The position numbers and the translations under genes were made by a program. From Ctena decussata (Eukaryota; Mollusca; Bivalvia; Lucinida; Lucinidae): a stretch of DNA of 64,000 nt. Position 1 is the stretch's first letter; every line of letters begins with the position of its first letter. The stretch lies in contig OZ022502.1 of the NCBI GenBank assembly GCA_963989385.1, forward strand, positions 16,045,001-16,109,000. Direction: 5' to 3'. The notes beneath the pieces were generated by a model. The model ran no database searches. It was not told the DNA's origin and saw only the letters and a list, made by a program, of their open reading frames with translations. Below are positions 10,095 through 21,544 of this stretch, piece by piece.

Positions 10095-10694
10095 AGATCT
10101 GTTATGTGTCCTAATCCATGCTGATTTAAAATGCTCTCTACTGAATCTTCTAATACTTTTCTGTCTTCGTTATATTTCTGACAGTCATAGATGAAATGTG
10201 TGATTGTCTCTTTGACATTGCAATTTTCACATAAGTCTGATTTGGTATTATCTATTTTAGCTATAAGATAGTTCAGGTTGTGATCTGATTAATACCTATT
10301 ATTACTGATCTACCTTCATGTACTTTTGACACTTTCCCTACAGTTGGAATTATTTCCTGCAATTTGTTTGTTGACTTTGAATTCTCGTACATTCTTTGCC
10401 ATTTGTCTTTGAGACTAGTTTTCATTAGTTTTATAATTTCTTTCTTGTCTGCTATTCCATCACAGAAATTTGTTGAACTGCCCTCCATAGATTTAGCGGC
10501 TTCTTTGGCTAAGGAGTCTGCCAGCTCATTCCCTTTAAAACCTTTATGTCCAGGGATCCATTGAACATTTATTCTGTTACCACTGTCCTTCAACTGGGCA
10601 TTTAATCTTCTTATGTTAAGAATAATGTCTATTTTGTATCTGGGCACACTAGTACCAAAGGCAGATTAGATGGCTGACTGACAGTCGGTGTAAA
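10095..10694 (-). pseudogene. RNase H domain of the interrupted non-LTR element (central part)
   Basis: Minus-strand translation gives IYTDCQSAI at the upper edge, then NVQWIPGHKGFKGNELAD, the RNase H core and 'IPGHxGxxGNExAD' motifs. This is followed by a tail with CENCNVKETITHF...C, a CCHC-like knuckle seen after RNase H in many elements. One frameshift lies near 10273 and a stop follows IYTDCQSAI, so it is dead. It continues into 1763-1902 on one side and 12069-12605 on the other. Confidence 0.85.
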
Positions 10695-10696
10695 TA

Positions 10697-12066
10697 CCGT
10701 AAAATCTCTAATAGACGCCCGGGCATTTATTAGAATCATGACTTTTCCCGGAGAAGGGGGTGGGCGTTTATTAGAGGCTCTAGTGTTTGTAAATTAAGTA
10801 TGAACGTCCAAAACGATTATTTTCTCCGGACTGCTTTCCGATGGCCGCCATGTTGTTACTCAGAAAAGGACTGGTGATTCAATACGCAATTTCCCGCATT
10901 GGGCCTCTTTGCAGTTCTATGCATGTAGCCAGGGGTAATAAAAAAGTATGTACTATCTGTTTTGCAAATTATTTTTATTCTATATACATCTGACACAAAC
11001 CAGCTGAGTTACTTGACAGTTTTGGCCTTACCGGTACGCTCGGTAAATTTCGGATGTTTCCGGACATTCTTGTGAAAACGTTTTATATGCTTTTTATTGC
11101 TTTTAACAGTTTCCTTTTCATTTTGTTAGTATTTTGCCCCAAATATTCTTTTCTATAAAACAGATCTAGGTAGTAAAGTCAATTAAAGCCAATATATAGT
11201 CTTTCAAAACAGGTTTTGATTGTTTACTTTTGCCAGAGACTCGCTTCCTCTTTTGTCTTTTATCTCCGTAAATTATCACCAACAAAAAAGATGTAAACAC
11301 AAATTACCGTGATTGTAGGTAATAGTGTCCAGTTTAATCCAATTGATCCTATCACTCCAACGGTATGATCACCCATTCATAACTTACGTAAATATTCGAA
11401 CATCTTTTGGAACATTTTTTTTTGTGTGTGTGTACATCACATTTTCACTTACGGGAAGTTTCATTATTTTGTTGACATACACTGCAGATCCTGATCACAC
11501 TTCTCCAATGAGCTGTCTGATCTTGGTCTACAAAATTTACTCAGCAATTACTGTCTGATTATTCAGTGTATCTCCTTTTTATGTCACCGATAAAATAATT
11601 CGCCTAGACTTCAGACACGTGTCAATTTCTTTGATCTTTGATGACAACTGGTGTTGAAAATCTGCATGCTTTTTTCATTCTCACCTTAGGGCAAAACTGG
11701 GTCAGGGCAGAATAATAAATAAAGAAGTCATGCACTGGATGCATGGTCACTGGGGTCACGTCGTTAAGTAAGTCAATTAGTTAACTGCTGAAGGAAAGTT
11801 CGTTCAAGGTGGAGGACTGGAAATTCCCTGTGTTTACCATTTATTTAAACCCCGAGAGAAAAAAGGACTAGTGCGTTTCGCGATTAGGCAACAAATTGGG
11901 AAACTTACAGCATAAGGTAAGGTTGGTTTTCTTTCCCATTTTCCAGTGGGCGTTTATTAGAGGCTGGTCCTTTTCCGAGAATTGTCCAAAAACTCGCCAG
12001 TTTTAACATCAAAATCGGGGGGATGGGCGTTTATTAGAGCATGGGCGTCTATTAGAGATTTTACGG
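10697..12066. mobile_element. 1370-bp non-autonomous DNA transposon, TA target duplication
   Basis: The ends are perfect inverted repeats starting CCGTAAAATCTCTAATAGAC and are flanked by TA (10695-10696, 12067-12068). Subterminal GGGCGTTTATTAGAG blocks occur near both ends (10754, 11948, 12027). No transposase frame was seen. Removing the element with one TA restores the RNase H reading IHIYTDCQS in the host element, which proves both the insertion and the TA duplication. TA targets suggest the Tc1/mariner group, but without a transposase this is tentative. Confidence 0.85.
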
Positions 12067-12068
12067 TA

Positions 12069-12605
12069 TGTATTGATCTGTTCACTACATCATCACATGA
12101 GAGATGTTTCAGGGCTATTTCAGCTCCAACAATTTCACCCAAGTAATTATTTCCATTGTTGCAAATACCCTTTTACAGATGCGTAGGACTGCTACTTAAC
12201 CCATTCATATATACGGCTGCCCCTGCACCAGTTGGACCAGGGTTTTTCCAAAGCCGACCCATCTGTAAATACAACTATATTGTGTTCATCTAGATAATTT
12301 AAAATATCACTTATGTTTTCTTCTTGAGAAATCTTACTATTATTCATTTCTTCCCAGTTAACTTCAGTTTTACTTTTTCCTTGTCTGAACAGATACATAC
12401 AGTCTTTAGTATACTTGAAGTCTTCTGCTGTGTTCTCAAGTGAAACTTTGCCTTTTAGCTCATTAAAAGCTGACAATAACATATTATATGTAGTTTTCTT
12501 CCCCTTCATTTGACTGTTGTTCATACTGTCGTTAAATTCTCTCCTGATAGGAACCTCTTCACTTTTTCTATATATTCGCACTAGGTCTTCAGCTTGGCGC
12601 AGTTT
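12069..12605 (-). pseudogene. RNase H-type non-LTR element, upstream fragment
   Basis: The minus-strand frame 12192-12581 (129 codons) ends with IVVFTDGSAL, the first catalytic Asp motif of RNase H. After a frameshift, LGEIVGAEIALKHLS supplies the second acidic motif at about 12090-12145. The recognisable protein begins at about 12605 with ...AEDLVRIYRKSEEVPIRR; no reverse transcriptase lies upstream, so the copy is 5'-truncated. It is broken by frameshifts and two insertions. Confidence 0.8.
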
Positions 12606-13627
12606 AAGATGAAGATTTTTGGAACATCAGTCGAGTGCTCTGGAACTGTGTTCTGGAATGGTGTGCACTGTTCCAAATGAGAAGGTGTTGTGGACAGAAC
12701 AAATAGTCAAAACAAAATGGCGGACAAGCAGACGACACAGGAAATATATAAAGAAGATATAGCCCCAAGCTTGTATGATGAAATTTGAATTGATTTGCCT
12801 TAAAATTCAGACTAATAGCATCACCCAAAATGTTGTCAAAGAGAAGAGAATGTGTGTTTCTCAAAACACCATCACATCATGATTGTTCAAAAGTCATGCA
12901 TTCACACCTTTCCTGCTCGTTTGGTATGCTCGATTTCGGAATTCTGTTCTGGCACAGTGCAAACAGCCCAATCGAGCAAGGCCCTGCAGAAACGCAAATG
13001 GCATCACAAGGTAGCAGAACGCATTACTGACCTCTAATTTTATAGCCTTTTAACTGTATTTCAACCATGGAATGGTATGAAACCCACCACTTGCACCTGT
13101 TTAGTGTCAGCTTTGTGATATGCAATGGTTCATTTGATATTAAGCATCAACTAAAAATGGTTGCAAAGCGTAGACATAGCTTTTTTTTTAAAAGCTATAC
13201 TTGTAATATAGAAAGGCAAAGCAGGCTGTATTTATGTCTGGCACAGACAGTCATCAAGTGCCCAGGGAACAGTCTTGGTCTTAACATTGTTTAATCTTAT
13301 ACTATACTGCCTGACAGTTGAAGCCACCATCCCATGTCCAATAAAGTGACGTAACTCCGAATTTTTTTGATACGTCTCTGGGTATTTCAGATAAAGTCAG
13401 AATGAAAGAAACAATTCCAGGAGTGCAGTTTGGTTGCTCAACAGTCCCTTGGTACAAAACCAATACCAAGACACCCCTGTAGCAGTCCCTTTCGTACTTT
13501 GCTCAAGATTGTGTGAAAAAATTCATTGTGCATGAAAATGGATCTTATACAGTGGTTTGCGGCAACAGTGAAGAGGTATCTGCACTTTACTGCATGAAAA
13601 TTCATTGAGTAATGAGTATTAAATAAA
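12606..13627. other. Intergenic or upstream region of TMEM138
   Basis: No gene recognised. An AAAATGGCGGACAAG sequence at about 12715 could be a YY1-type site or an untranslated first-exon/promoter element of TMEM138, because the first coding exon is preceded by a splice acceptor and so needs an upstream exon. The ATG there opens only 23 codons. This is weak. Confidence 0.3.
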
Positions 13628-13866
13628 TGAGCCACAACACGAGAAAACCAACAATGTGGTTGTGCGCCCAGCGCAGACTCAGATCAGCCTGGGCAACTAC
13701 CTAGTCCAATCAGACTCTTCGATAAGTGCTCAAAGGGTAGCTAAGGGTTTCAGCTACCTCCATGCGGACAGCGAAGACTCTGATCAGACTGGGCGGATGC
13801 CCAGGCTGATCTGAGTCTGCGCTTGGCGCACAACCACATTGTTGGTTTTCTCGTGTCGCGGCTCAA
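13628..13866. mobile_element. Long-hairpin MITE, ~235-bp family, copy 1
   Basis: The ends are inverted repeats (GAGCCxCxACACGAGAAAAC against GTTTTCTCGTGTCGCGGCTC). The inner arms carry the phrases AGATCAGCCTGGGCA and TGATCAGACTGGGCGGAT, so almost the whole element can fold on itself. No open frame. Six more copies lie in the window. Confidence 0.88.
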
Positions 13867-13969
13867 ATAATGATCAATTTTCTTACCCTTTCTACCCAAA
13901 TATAGGTACACAATATCATGGAATTCCCCACCGTGTGTATAACTTTTTTATTTATTTTTTTATTTTCAG

Positions 13970-14138
13970 ATATTTTCTGTTTGCTAGACTCTAGGCCACT
14001 ATAGACTGTCAAGATGTTGGTGGAGCGTTACCGTCCGATCTTGTACCTACAGTACTTTCTTCTGTTTGTTGATCTGTTCATGAACTCCTTCATAGAACTC
14101 TTACGTTTCGAAAATGTCATCCTTCTTGTGCTGCTTGT
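13970..14138 (+). CDS. TMEM138: TMEM138 coding exon 1 (with 5' UTR 13970-14013)
   Basis: The acceptor TATTTTCAG ends at 13969 and the donor GTAAGT starts at 14139. The ATG at 14014 begins MLVERYRPILYLQYFLLFVD, the first membrane segment, followed by DLFMNSF(I)ELL as in vertebrate TMEM138. The exon gives 41 codons plus two bases. A stop lies upstream in frame within the exon's 5' UTR (TAG at 14002-14004), which supports this start. Confidence 0.93.
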
Positions 14139-14410
14139 GTAAGTATATTTGTTGAACTGGAAATAACGGTAATATACAAAATTATATATTAGTCCTTGTG
14201 TAGGAAAACCTGTTAATTTCAGTACAGTGAATTATTTCATGTGATATACCATTTGATCAATTTTATGCCATCTTAAATTAATACGAAAACTCGATGTTAG
14301 TAAATGACATTTCAGTGTTTCTAAAGCATAATTAGCTGTTTTATAGAAGATTTGGGAAAATAGGTTTAAGTGCAGGATACAGTCATAAAGCTCCACATGA
14401 TGTTAATGCA

Positions 14411-14628
14411 CCAGTGGTTCAGTGGTCCAGATAAGAAGGGGTAACAGAGAGAGATAATTTTGGGATAATTATTCATATTTCTCCATAAAAACATATTTTG
14501 TGACCTATCATTAGAACCGTCGCGTCGAGGCGGTTCTAATGAAGGGTCACAACATGTGTTTTTGTTGAAAAATAAGAAAAATTATCTTTGAATTATCCTC
14601 AATACCCTCTCTTATCTTGAGCTATGGT
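14411..14628. mobile_element. Palindromic MITE (CATTAGAACCG family), copy 1
   Basis: The ends CCAGATAAGA and TCTTATCTTGAGC are imperfect inverted repeats. The centre is a strong hairpin with CATTAGAACCGTC and its complement, flanked by tracts reading 'TTTTTGTGACC' / 'GGTCACAA'. Relatives are at 18700-18850 (decayed) and 21545-21737. It lies in TMEM138 intron 1. Confidence 0.8.
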
Positions 14629-15072
14629 GGTTGTGTATTTCAATCTGCTTTTTAAAGGGAAAGAAAGGCAAACAGTTTATTTGGTTGTTTTGACTGATTA
14701 CTGAGAAATTATTAACTTGTGTTCAAAAGCTTCAGTGTAAAACCCTCAGAACACAGTGGGTTGTTTATCTGTAATCAGTGAAAACAAGCTGCCGTCATAG
14801 AAATTAATTTGTCCTGTCCAGGTGTAATTTACCGAATTTAGCAAACAGTTTCGATCCTCTTCGGACTGTTCCTGAAGGTGCCATTTTATCAGGGTTTAAA
14901 CAATTGGCTTCTCAGGAGCATGTGGTTCCATGGTAGTCTGTGATTTTTTGAAAATCCGCACTGACTCACTGCTTTATGGGACACAAAATGTTCATGTAAA
15001 TTATCTTTATCTTGAAAGAAAAAATTTATCTTGAGGCTTTATTGTCTTACCTTCTAGGAATCTTCAGACTGC

Positions 15073-15250
15073 AAGATATTATCTTGAACAATATATGTCT
15101 GGTGACTAAATGATATTATCTTGAAGAATATATGTCTTGTGACTACATGATATTATCTTGAACAATATATGTCTTGTGACTACATGGTATTATATTGAAC
15201 AATATATTTTCGGTGACTACATATTATCTAGGACAATAAATGTCTGGTGA
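15073..15250 (+). repeat. ~38-bp minisatellite in TMEM138 intron 1
   Basis: About five units of a GATATTATCTTGAACAATAT / ATGTCTTGTGACTACAT pattern, decaying toward the right. Confidence 0.85.
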
Positions 15251-15343
15251 CCAGTACAGGATATTATCTTTAGGAAATACAGATTAATTTTCTTATGACC
15301 ACTGAGAATATACAAATGTTTTATATTGTGACAACAAGATATA

Positions 15344-15585
15344 TGAGTGGCAACACAACAAAACCAACAAAAATGGCATGTGCACCCGGCGAAGACTCGG
15401 ACTGTCCATTCGGCATCCATCCAGTATGATCAGAGTCTTCTCTGTGCATTTTAAGGGTAGCTAAGGATCTAAGCTACCTCCATACCAACAGCAAAGACTC
15501 TGATCAGACTGGGTGACTTCCCAGGCTGATCTGAGTCTTCGCGAGACGCATGTCACTTTGTTGGTTTTATCATGTTGCAGCTCAT
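15344..15585. mobile_element. Long-hairpin MITE, ~235-bp family, copy 2
   Basis: Same termini and inner AGATCAGCCTGGG-type arms as the copy at 13628, but more decayed. Located in TMEM138 intron 1. Confidence 0.85.
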
Positions 15586-15965
15586 ATCTTGGTTCGTTAA
15601 GTTGCTATCTTGTTCCCTCAAGATAACCCTTAAAGTGCCAAAGGGAGCAAACAACAAAATGTTTTGTTTGCAAAATTTCAGGAAGTGTTACTAGTAATTG
15701 TATTTTGACCAAGCTATTCATTTTGAGAATTCAAAGACTAGAGGGCAACCAGTGTAGATCCAGATGACGTGGCTCATCATGAGCCACCTCATCTGGTTCT
15801 GTGCTGTTTGCAAATTAAACTAGTTTTTCATTTTGGGGGCTTTAAGTGATAAAAATAAAGAAAATACATGTCTCAGGCTCTTCTGGGTTCCATAAGAAGT
15901 TTCAGTGAATTGTATTTTCAGAATTTTTTTTCCCACATTAAAGCTCATTTTATTCTATTTTTCAG

Positions 15966-16137
15966 TATCCAAGACTTGTGTATAATGTTTGCTGTTATAG
16001 TGATATTTCTACTATTCTTCAACACATATATCTTTCAAGCCGGTCTCGTCAACATCTTAATCAACAAGTTCAAGGTCGTCATAAGTGTAACCTTTGTTTA
16101 CTTTGCCTTGTGTGTAGGACTGCATGTATGGTATATG
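15966..16137 (+). CDS. TMEM138: TMEM138 coding exon 2
   Basis: The acceptor TTTTTCAG ends at 15965 and the donor GTAAGT starts at 16138. It encodes [20 protein letters not shown], then [16 protein letters not shown] and the third membrane segment ([19 protein letters not shown]). It contains the best conserved part of the family. It ends in phase 0 after codon 99. Confidence 0.95.
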
Positions 16138-16647
16138 GTAAGTTCATATATCAAAAAAAAAAAAGAAATCTTTTAAAAACATAATATTTGTAAAAGATTT
16201 GATAGGAATGTTGTTACATGTGTATGTCTGTGCATGTATATGATATGCAAAGGCAATGTGTGTGAAGCAGGTATAGTTTAAAAAATGGTTTCAGATTAAT
16301 GATTTTTCCTAACTATTGTGAATGCAGAACAGGAATCCGAATAATTACCTTGGTGCAGCATTAGTGCAATGTCACTGTGATGTCATCACTATTTAAACTG
16401 ACGTTATGAGCAGTAATAGAAACTGTTAAAACTGGAAAAACCTAGGATTTTATAAATGAGTGTAAAAGCTGCATTGATCTCAAATAATTTCTGCATTAAC
16501 TATACTGGTTTAAAAGCTATAATGGGAACACGGTATCAGTTGCCTTCCTATGCAAAAAAGTTACTTTCCTTAACGTAAAAAAAAAACAGACAAAAGTTAC
16601 TGCTGTAAAATTTCAAAATACGTTTCCTCCAAGCCTTCAAGCTATGT

Positions 16648-16740
16648 TGTATTGAGAATTCAAAGACTAGAGGGCAAACTGTGTAGATCCAGATAAGATG
16701 GCTCATGATGAGCCACCTCATCTGGATCCACTCTATTTGA
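16648..16740. repeat. Short hairpin repeat (CATCTGGATC type)
   Basis: GATCCAGATAAGATGGCTCA pairs with TGAGCCACCTCATCTGGATC. A related sequence at about 15731-15800 shares GAATTCAAAGACTAGAGGGC and the same hairpin, so this is a small dispersed family. Located in intron 2. Confidence 0.75.
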
Positions 16741-16814
16741 AAATTCAACAATTTTCCCTTTTGGAACTTAAAGTGTTAGCTGTCTGTCTTTGGAAAATAT
16801 TGACTTGCTTCAGA

Positions 16815-17048
16815 TTTGGCCGCGACACCCCAAAACCAACAAAATGGCGTATGCACCTGGCAAACTTAGATCAGCCTGTACATCTGTCCAGTCTGATCAG
16901 AGTCTTTGCTGTCCACATGGAACTAGCATAGACCCATAGCTATCCTTTAAGTGCATAGCAGACTCTGATCAGTCTGGGTAGATGCCCAGGCTGATCTGAT
17001 TTTACATGGTGCACATGCCACTTTGTTGTTTTTTTATGTCACTGCTCA
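16815..17048. mobile_element. Long-hairpin MITE, ~235-bp family, copy 3
   Basis: Decayed copy with the CAAAACCAACAAAATGGC end and the inner GATCAGCCTG / CAGGCTGATC arms. Located in TMEM138 intron 2. Confidence 0.82.
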
Positions 17049-17134
17049 TATAATGCTAGGATATTGACTTTAACCAGGAAACAACAAAATTTCCAATAAA
17101 CATGTTTCTAACACAAATTCAATTAATATTTCAG

Positions 17135-17213
17135 ACATTAAGATGGCGTGATCCAAATGCTTATATATGGGATACTGCTGGCTTAAGGGCATTATATATT
17201 ATTCAGAGAACAG
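17135..17213 (+). CDS. TMEM138: TMEM138 coding exon 3
   Basis: The acceptor ATTTCAG ends at 17134 and the donor GTATTT starts at 17214. It encodes TLRWRDPNAYIWDTAGLRAL then YIIQRT, matching the family's 'F(I)W(T)D.LQ.L(F)V.QR' stretch before the last membrane segment. It ends in phase 1. Confidence 0.93.
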
Positions 17214-18211
17214 GTATTTACATATTCTTTCTTCCTTTTGCATGTATGTGGTTGTAGTTGCCACCATGGTAGCCACTTTAAGCTTGCCTGGATTGAAAAC
17301 GTGGAGAGCCATTGTAGTCAGCCCAGTAATCTGCATTGCTGTTTCCATCACATTTCCCCTTTGCGTCACACTACAGTAAAGTTACGTTAGTTTTTCACAA
17401 GCTATATCTAGGCAGTCATTCATCAGAAAGCAATCCTAATTTGGATCCTAAGTGACTGGGAGGGACACTTTGATTACATATTTACTGACCCATGGGTTCA
17501 TGTCCTTAGGAGGGACTAGAGATCAAACTCTAGGACACCCTTGTAAAGTGTTTACCTAGCTGGTAGATGTATTTTCTTAGGCAAACAACTCCTAAACACA
17601 GTATGTCATAAACTAGTTAACCTTATGACAACAACTGTAGTGTCATGAGATGAAGGTCAAGGTATCTTTTGAAGAGTTTTTGATAGCAGAACATCGAACT
17701 ACAGATACTGGTTTCCTTTGATACCAAAGTTGCCTAAATAGTATTATTATGTAGGTCAGCATTACCTACTTTATATGTTGAAGCTATTTGATATCTTGAA
17801 GACTATTGGATAGACAAACGTCATCCTTTGGATAGTGATTCCACATAACACCAAGGTTTACTTTATGACTAGGGCTGCCACACAGTCAGTAAAAACATAT
17901 GGAAAATCAGTTTTTTTCTAGTTTAGTTCTAAATTCAGCAAAATAAGGATACATATATAGATATACGCTACCAGCAATAGATTTGCTGTTTCCTGAAATA
18001 TGGCACATTTAGGACTGTATGGTGAATTTACAAATGGAAATGGCTTTTGTAACTTTCATTCAGCTTCCAGTATGGGGCTGAATTTGCTCCTTAAGGGAGC
18101 AAATTCTTTCCTTTAAGAGAAACCCCAATGAAATGGGAGATAAATATTTCTAAGTAAGCATTACTTCCCCTGGAAGCATTTCCATTTCACCTTAATATTT
18201 CTTTATTTCAG

Positions 18212-18321
18212 CTGCAGTTGCATACTACTACTTCTACAAAAGGAGCAGTCTAAAATTAGGAGATCCGAGGTTTTACCAGGAATCAGACTGGATTAGAAAA
18301 GAGTTTGAAAAAAGAAGATAG
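18212..18321 (+). CDS. TMEM138: TMEM138 coding exon 4 with stop
   Basis: The acceptor TTTATTTCAG ends at 18211. It encodes [20 protein letters not shown], then [16 protein letters not shown] and TAG at 18319-18321. The LGDP.FYQ...(W)(I/L)RKEF tail is diagnostic for TMEM138. Confidence 0.95.
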
Positions 18322-18334
18322 GTGCTATATCTCT

Positions 18335-18540
18335 AAATGAAGTTACCTTAATATGCCTGAATTTTGGGACACCTAAAAAAATTAATGTTCCATATGGGAT
18401 AAATGGAAAATTAATTTAGGTTCCCAATACTTATGCACATTATGGGTACCTCTAAATTAAATTATTGTGGCAAAATTTAGCATGCCGAGTCCAGTGATGT
18501 TGATAATTCTGAGATTACCATAAAAATTCTAAAAATTGGG
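18335..18540. mobile_element. Decayed palindromic MITE (TTTTGGGAC..CCTAAA family), copy 1
   Basis: TTTTGGGACACCTAAA and its complement recur around a centre near 18400. The same arms, better preserved, are at about 22440-22645. It directly follows the TMEM138 stop and so is probably part of its 3' UTR or flank. Confidence 0.6.
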
Positions 18541-19112
18541 ACCCCTAAAATAATTACCATAATTTCCTAAAAGTGGAACAGTTTGGTTTTACAATGCAGT
18601 AATGCATCCAAAAGATGCAGATGGAATGGCAAACAGTGTAAGCCCTGATTAGACTGCTCCTTGAGCAGTCTAATCTGGGTTTGCACTGTTTTCAAAAAAT
18701 TATCTGTCCCAATAGTTAGAATTTTCTGTATTTAGCCATAAAAGCATATGTTGTGACTGATCATTAGAGCTTGGTTAGGCAGCTTCTATGAGGGGTTATG
18801 GTATATGTTTTTGTTGAGAGCAAATGAAAATGAGTATAAAGGATATTGGTTATTGGAGATGCTACGCATAGAACTTCATCAATTTCCTCTTGCCAAGAAC
18901 TTGTAAAATAAGAGGAGCTCAGGAGTTGTGATGATATTTCGGACATTTTATTCAAAGTACATGTGTTGTAGTGCTTTTAAAACAAATGATGTAGACACTC
19001 AGAACTGCCTTTTGGAAGCAGTTTTACTGTCAGAGGGGCTTTGTGTTTTTGTGAGGAAAACTTGCAAGAAAAATTACAGAATTCTTAATATTTACATTAT
19101 CTGTGCATTTTA

Positions 19113-19535
19113 TGAAAAGCTCCCTGGTAAACCATTAGAATGTTGTGTACTTTATACTTTAATAACCACATTTACACAAGGTTACATGATGTTAAGTGAC
19201 GTCAAAATAAATCATGGTTCTCCAATCTGATTGGACGAAGGCAGAGTTATGACGTCATCGTTACGTCCTTGATGCTGTTCTGCTTTTAGTAGGAAAACTG
19301 TGTATAAATCGAGTTCCGAGTTCCTAACGCAAATTTATGGTCAAATAATAGATAAAAAAAATGTAAATATTAGTAATGAACTTAATTTTTCTGATGTTTA
19401 TGGAAATATAAACTACATTGGGTTGCTAGCAAAGTTTACGAGAGCCCCTTCAGAGCTTACTTACTTTACACGTGACCCAGTATAGTTTATACTTTGATAA
19501 ACATCAGAAAAATGAAATTCATTCCTTAAATAAAC
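19113..19535. mobile_element. ~0.42-kb MITE with CAGAAAAATGAAATTCATTCC end, copy 1
   Basis: It aligns by eye with 56036-56804: left part GTAAACCATT..., middle CTTAATTTTTCTGATGTTTA, right end CAGAAAAATGAAATTCATTC. This copy lacks the palindromic insertion seen in the other. The ends are partly inverted (CTGATGTTTAT against ATAAACATCAG). Confidence 0.75.
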
Positions 19536-19970
19536 GCACATACTGGAACTGTGCCAGTATAAAGGTCAATTTAAAAATGCTAGATAAAAAATACTGATGC
19601 ATTGCCAAGTACTGTGTGGTATTGATCACAAAAAAGTACCTGGTTAGATATATATAGATGACTTACCATTAATACTGCGATACTTTATATAAATTATATT
19701 TTAGACTTGTCAGTACATCATCCATCCAGCCATCCATCCATCCTATTATAGCAAAACTATGTATTTTTGTAGTTGAGGGAAAATGAAACGTGATACTTCA
19801 GGAAAAATAAAACGTGAGCAATATTTCACAATTTACACTTTAACAGCCACAAGCTAGGTTTTCTCAGAATATGATTCTTCGCCCCAATGTTTATTTTCTA
19901 CTGCACAACAGTTCAAAATCTGTGAATTTTCATGTTCAAAAATGTTAAAGTGCCATACTCAAGTTCCATT

Positions 19971-20205
19971 TGAGCTGCGACAAGACAAAACCACTAAAGT
20001 GGCCTGTGTGCCCAGGGAAGATTCAGATCAGCCTGGGCATCCGCCCAGTCTGATCAGTCTTCACTGTCCGCATGGAGCTAGCTTATACCCTTAGCTACCC
20101 TATAAGCACTCAGTGAAGACTGATCAGAATAGGTGGATGCCCAGGCTGATCTGCATCTTTGCTGGGCGCATATGCCACGTTGTTGGTTTTGTCGTATCGT
20201 GCTTA
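19971..20205. mobile_element. Long-hairpin MITE, ~235-bp family, copy 4
   Basis: Termini GAGCTGCGACAAGACAAAAC and GTTTTGTCGTATCG, with inner AGATCAGCCTGGGCATCC / GGATGCCCAGGCTGATCT arms. Confidence 0.87.
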
Positions 20206-21544
20206 TATCATTTAGAGTTTGAAACCCAGAGAGACATTTAGCTATATGTGTTAGAACCTGATCAGGATCTAAGCTGTTCGTACAAACCATGTTGGACATG
20301 TAGGGACAGCAAAGTCCGTGATGGCATGGTTATAGTTGCATCACACGAAGGGGACAGTAACAAATGCAGGGCTGGAAAATTCTTAAAACTATCCCTTGTC
20401 CTACATGATCAATTGTATCAAATACTTATTGGCGGATTTGATATTCAGCATTAGCAAAATTCTAAAATTTTACATGTAGTTTATGGCAAGTGGGTGGATG
20501 GATTTTTTCCAGCTCTGGTGTATGCATAGATTATGTACTCATGTCAGCTTGCATATAACTTTATGCACACATTTATACAGTTAAGGTATTACATTTCTAA
20601 TGGTGCATTACATGTTGCTATTATTCAAGGTGAAGGAAAAACTGGTCATTTCACATCAATGAATTAGACCATTTCTTCACTGCGATCAGATTCATCCTGG
20701 CCTTGCAGAAAAACTTGATGTTTTAACCCATGTCATCGATGTTTCTTAAATATTGCCCTGTTAGCACATGGCAAAAGGTCCCAGGGAGGCTCAAACTTAG
20801 GAAAAGTTATGTAATAAATTGAAATATTTTTGATTTAATGCCTTTCAGGGCCTGGTTGTTCGTAAGTTGTTAGTCAGTGATTCTTTATGTCTTCTAGTAT
20901 GCATATAATCAAATTTGCCTATTTCTTTGCTAAAAAATAAAGGCAAAAAAAAATGGCAGTGTTTTTGTGTACAATACATTTGAAATGTTAACAACTTGTT
21001 AACTATTGATGTTGATAGTTTTTAACAACCGGGCCTAGACGGTAAATTTAAGTTACATGTGTTGTGATGTCTCTGTGATGTGAATCTCAAACAATTATAC
21101 TGAATTTTTTTGGATAACATTTACAAAAACTAGCTAAGCTATCATCCGTCCACACCTATTTATGCTAGTTATCATATTTATTAGTGTAAGGTTTTTAGTA
21201 TAAGAATGCTTAAAATATAAAATGTTGTAGAGAAATAGAGATGGGAAGCAGTACCCTGTCATGACATCAGGACTTGGCGTTGATGAAAAAAGATGCAAGT
21301 GATGTTTACATGCAAATCGGGAAGACAGATCAACCTGCACATGCTATCACACAAAATACTCTTGTGAGGACTGACTTGTTTGATTGAAAAGGATCATACA
21401 TTTCAGTTTTGTGTAGTGGCATTTGAATGAGCTGTGTCATAAGAAAAGGTGTCTTATAATGTGCCATACAGTAAAGGCTTCAATCAAGTCAATCTGCTTA
21501 TCTCTCAAGTCTAATTAAAACGTTCCCTGTTGGCATGTTATCAG

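Larger units (their letters stand above)
13970..18321 (+). other. TMEM138: TMEM138 gene (transcribed region from the first seen acceptor to the stop)
   Basis: Four coding exons join to a 161-codon frame (coding parts 14014-14138, 15966-16137, 17135-17213 and 18212-18321) with consensus GT/AG sites. Intron phases are 2, 0 and 1. The product matches recalled vertebrate TMEM138 (about 162 aa) along its full length, including FFNT(Y/F)(I/V)FQAGLVN and the C-terminal LGDP(R/H)FYQ...RKEF. It is a four-pass membrane protein of the ciliary transition zone. An acceptor just before the first coding exon implies an upstream untranslated exon that I could not place. Confidence 0.95.

Noticed and set aside
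12715..12790. ATG-initiated 23-codon frame (MADKQTTQEIYKEDIAPSLY...) after an AAAATGGCGG context
   Set aside because: It stops after 23 codons, has no good splice donor and no recognisable product; kept only as a weak promoter or first-exon hint.
13628..13866. Long hairpins as microRNA genes
   Set aside because: Arms of ~100 bp, MITE-type ends and seven dispersed copies fit transposons better; small-RNA data would be needed.
18928..19485. Two frames of 100 and 61 codons downstream of TMEM138
   Set aside because: They lie in a MITE shared with 56 kb, where they are not conserved.
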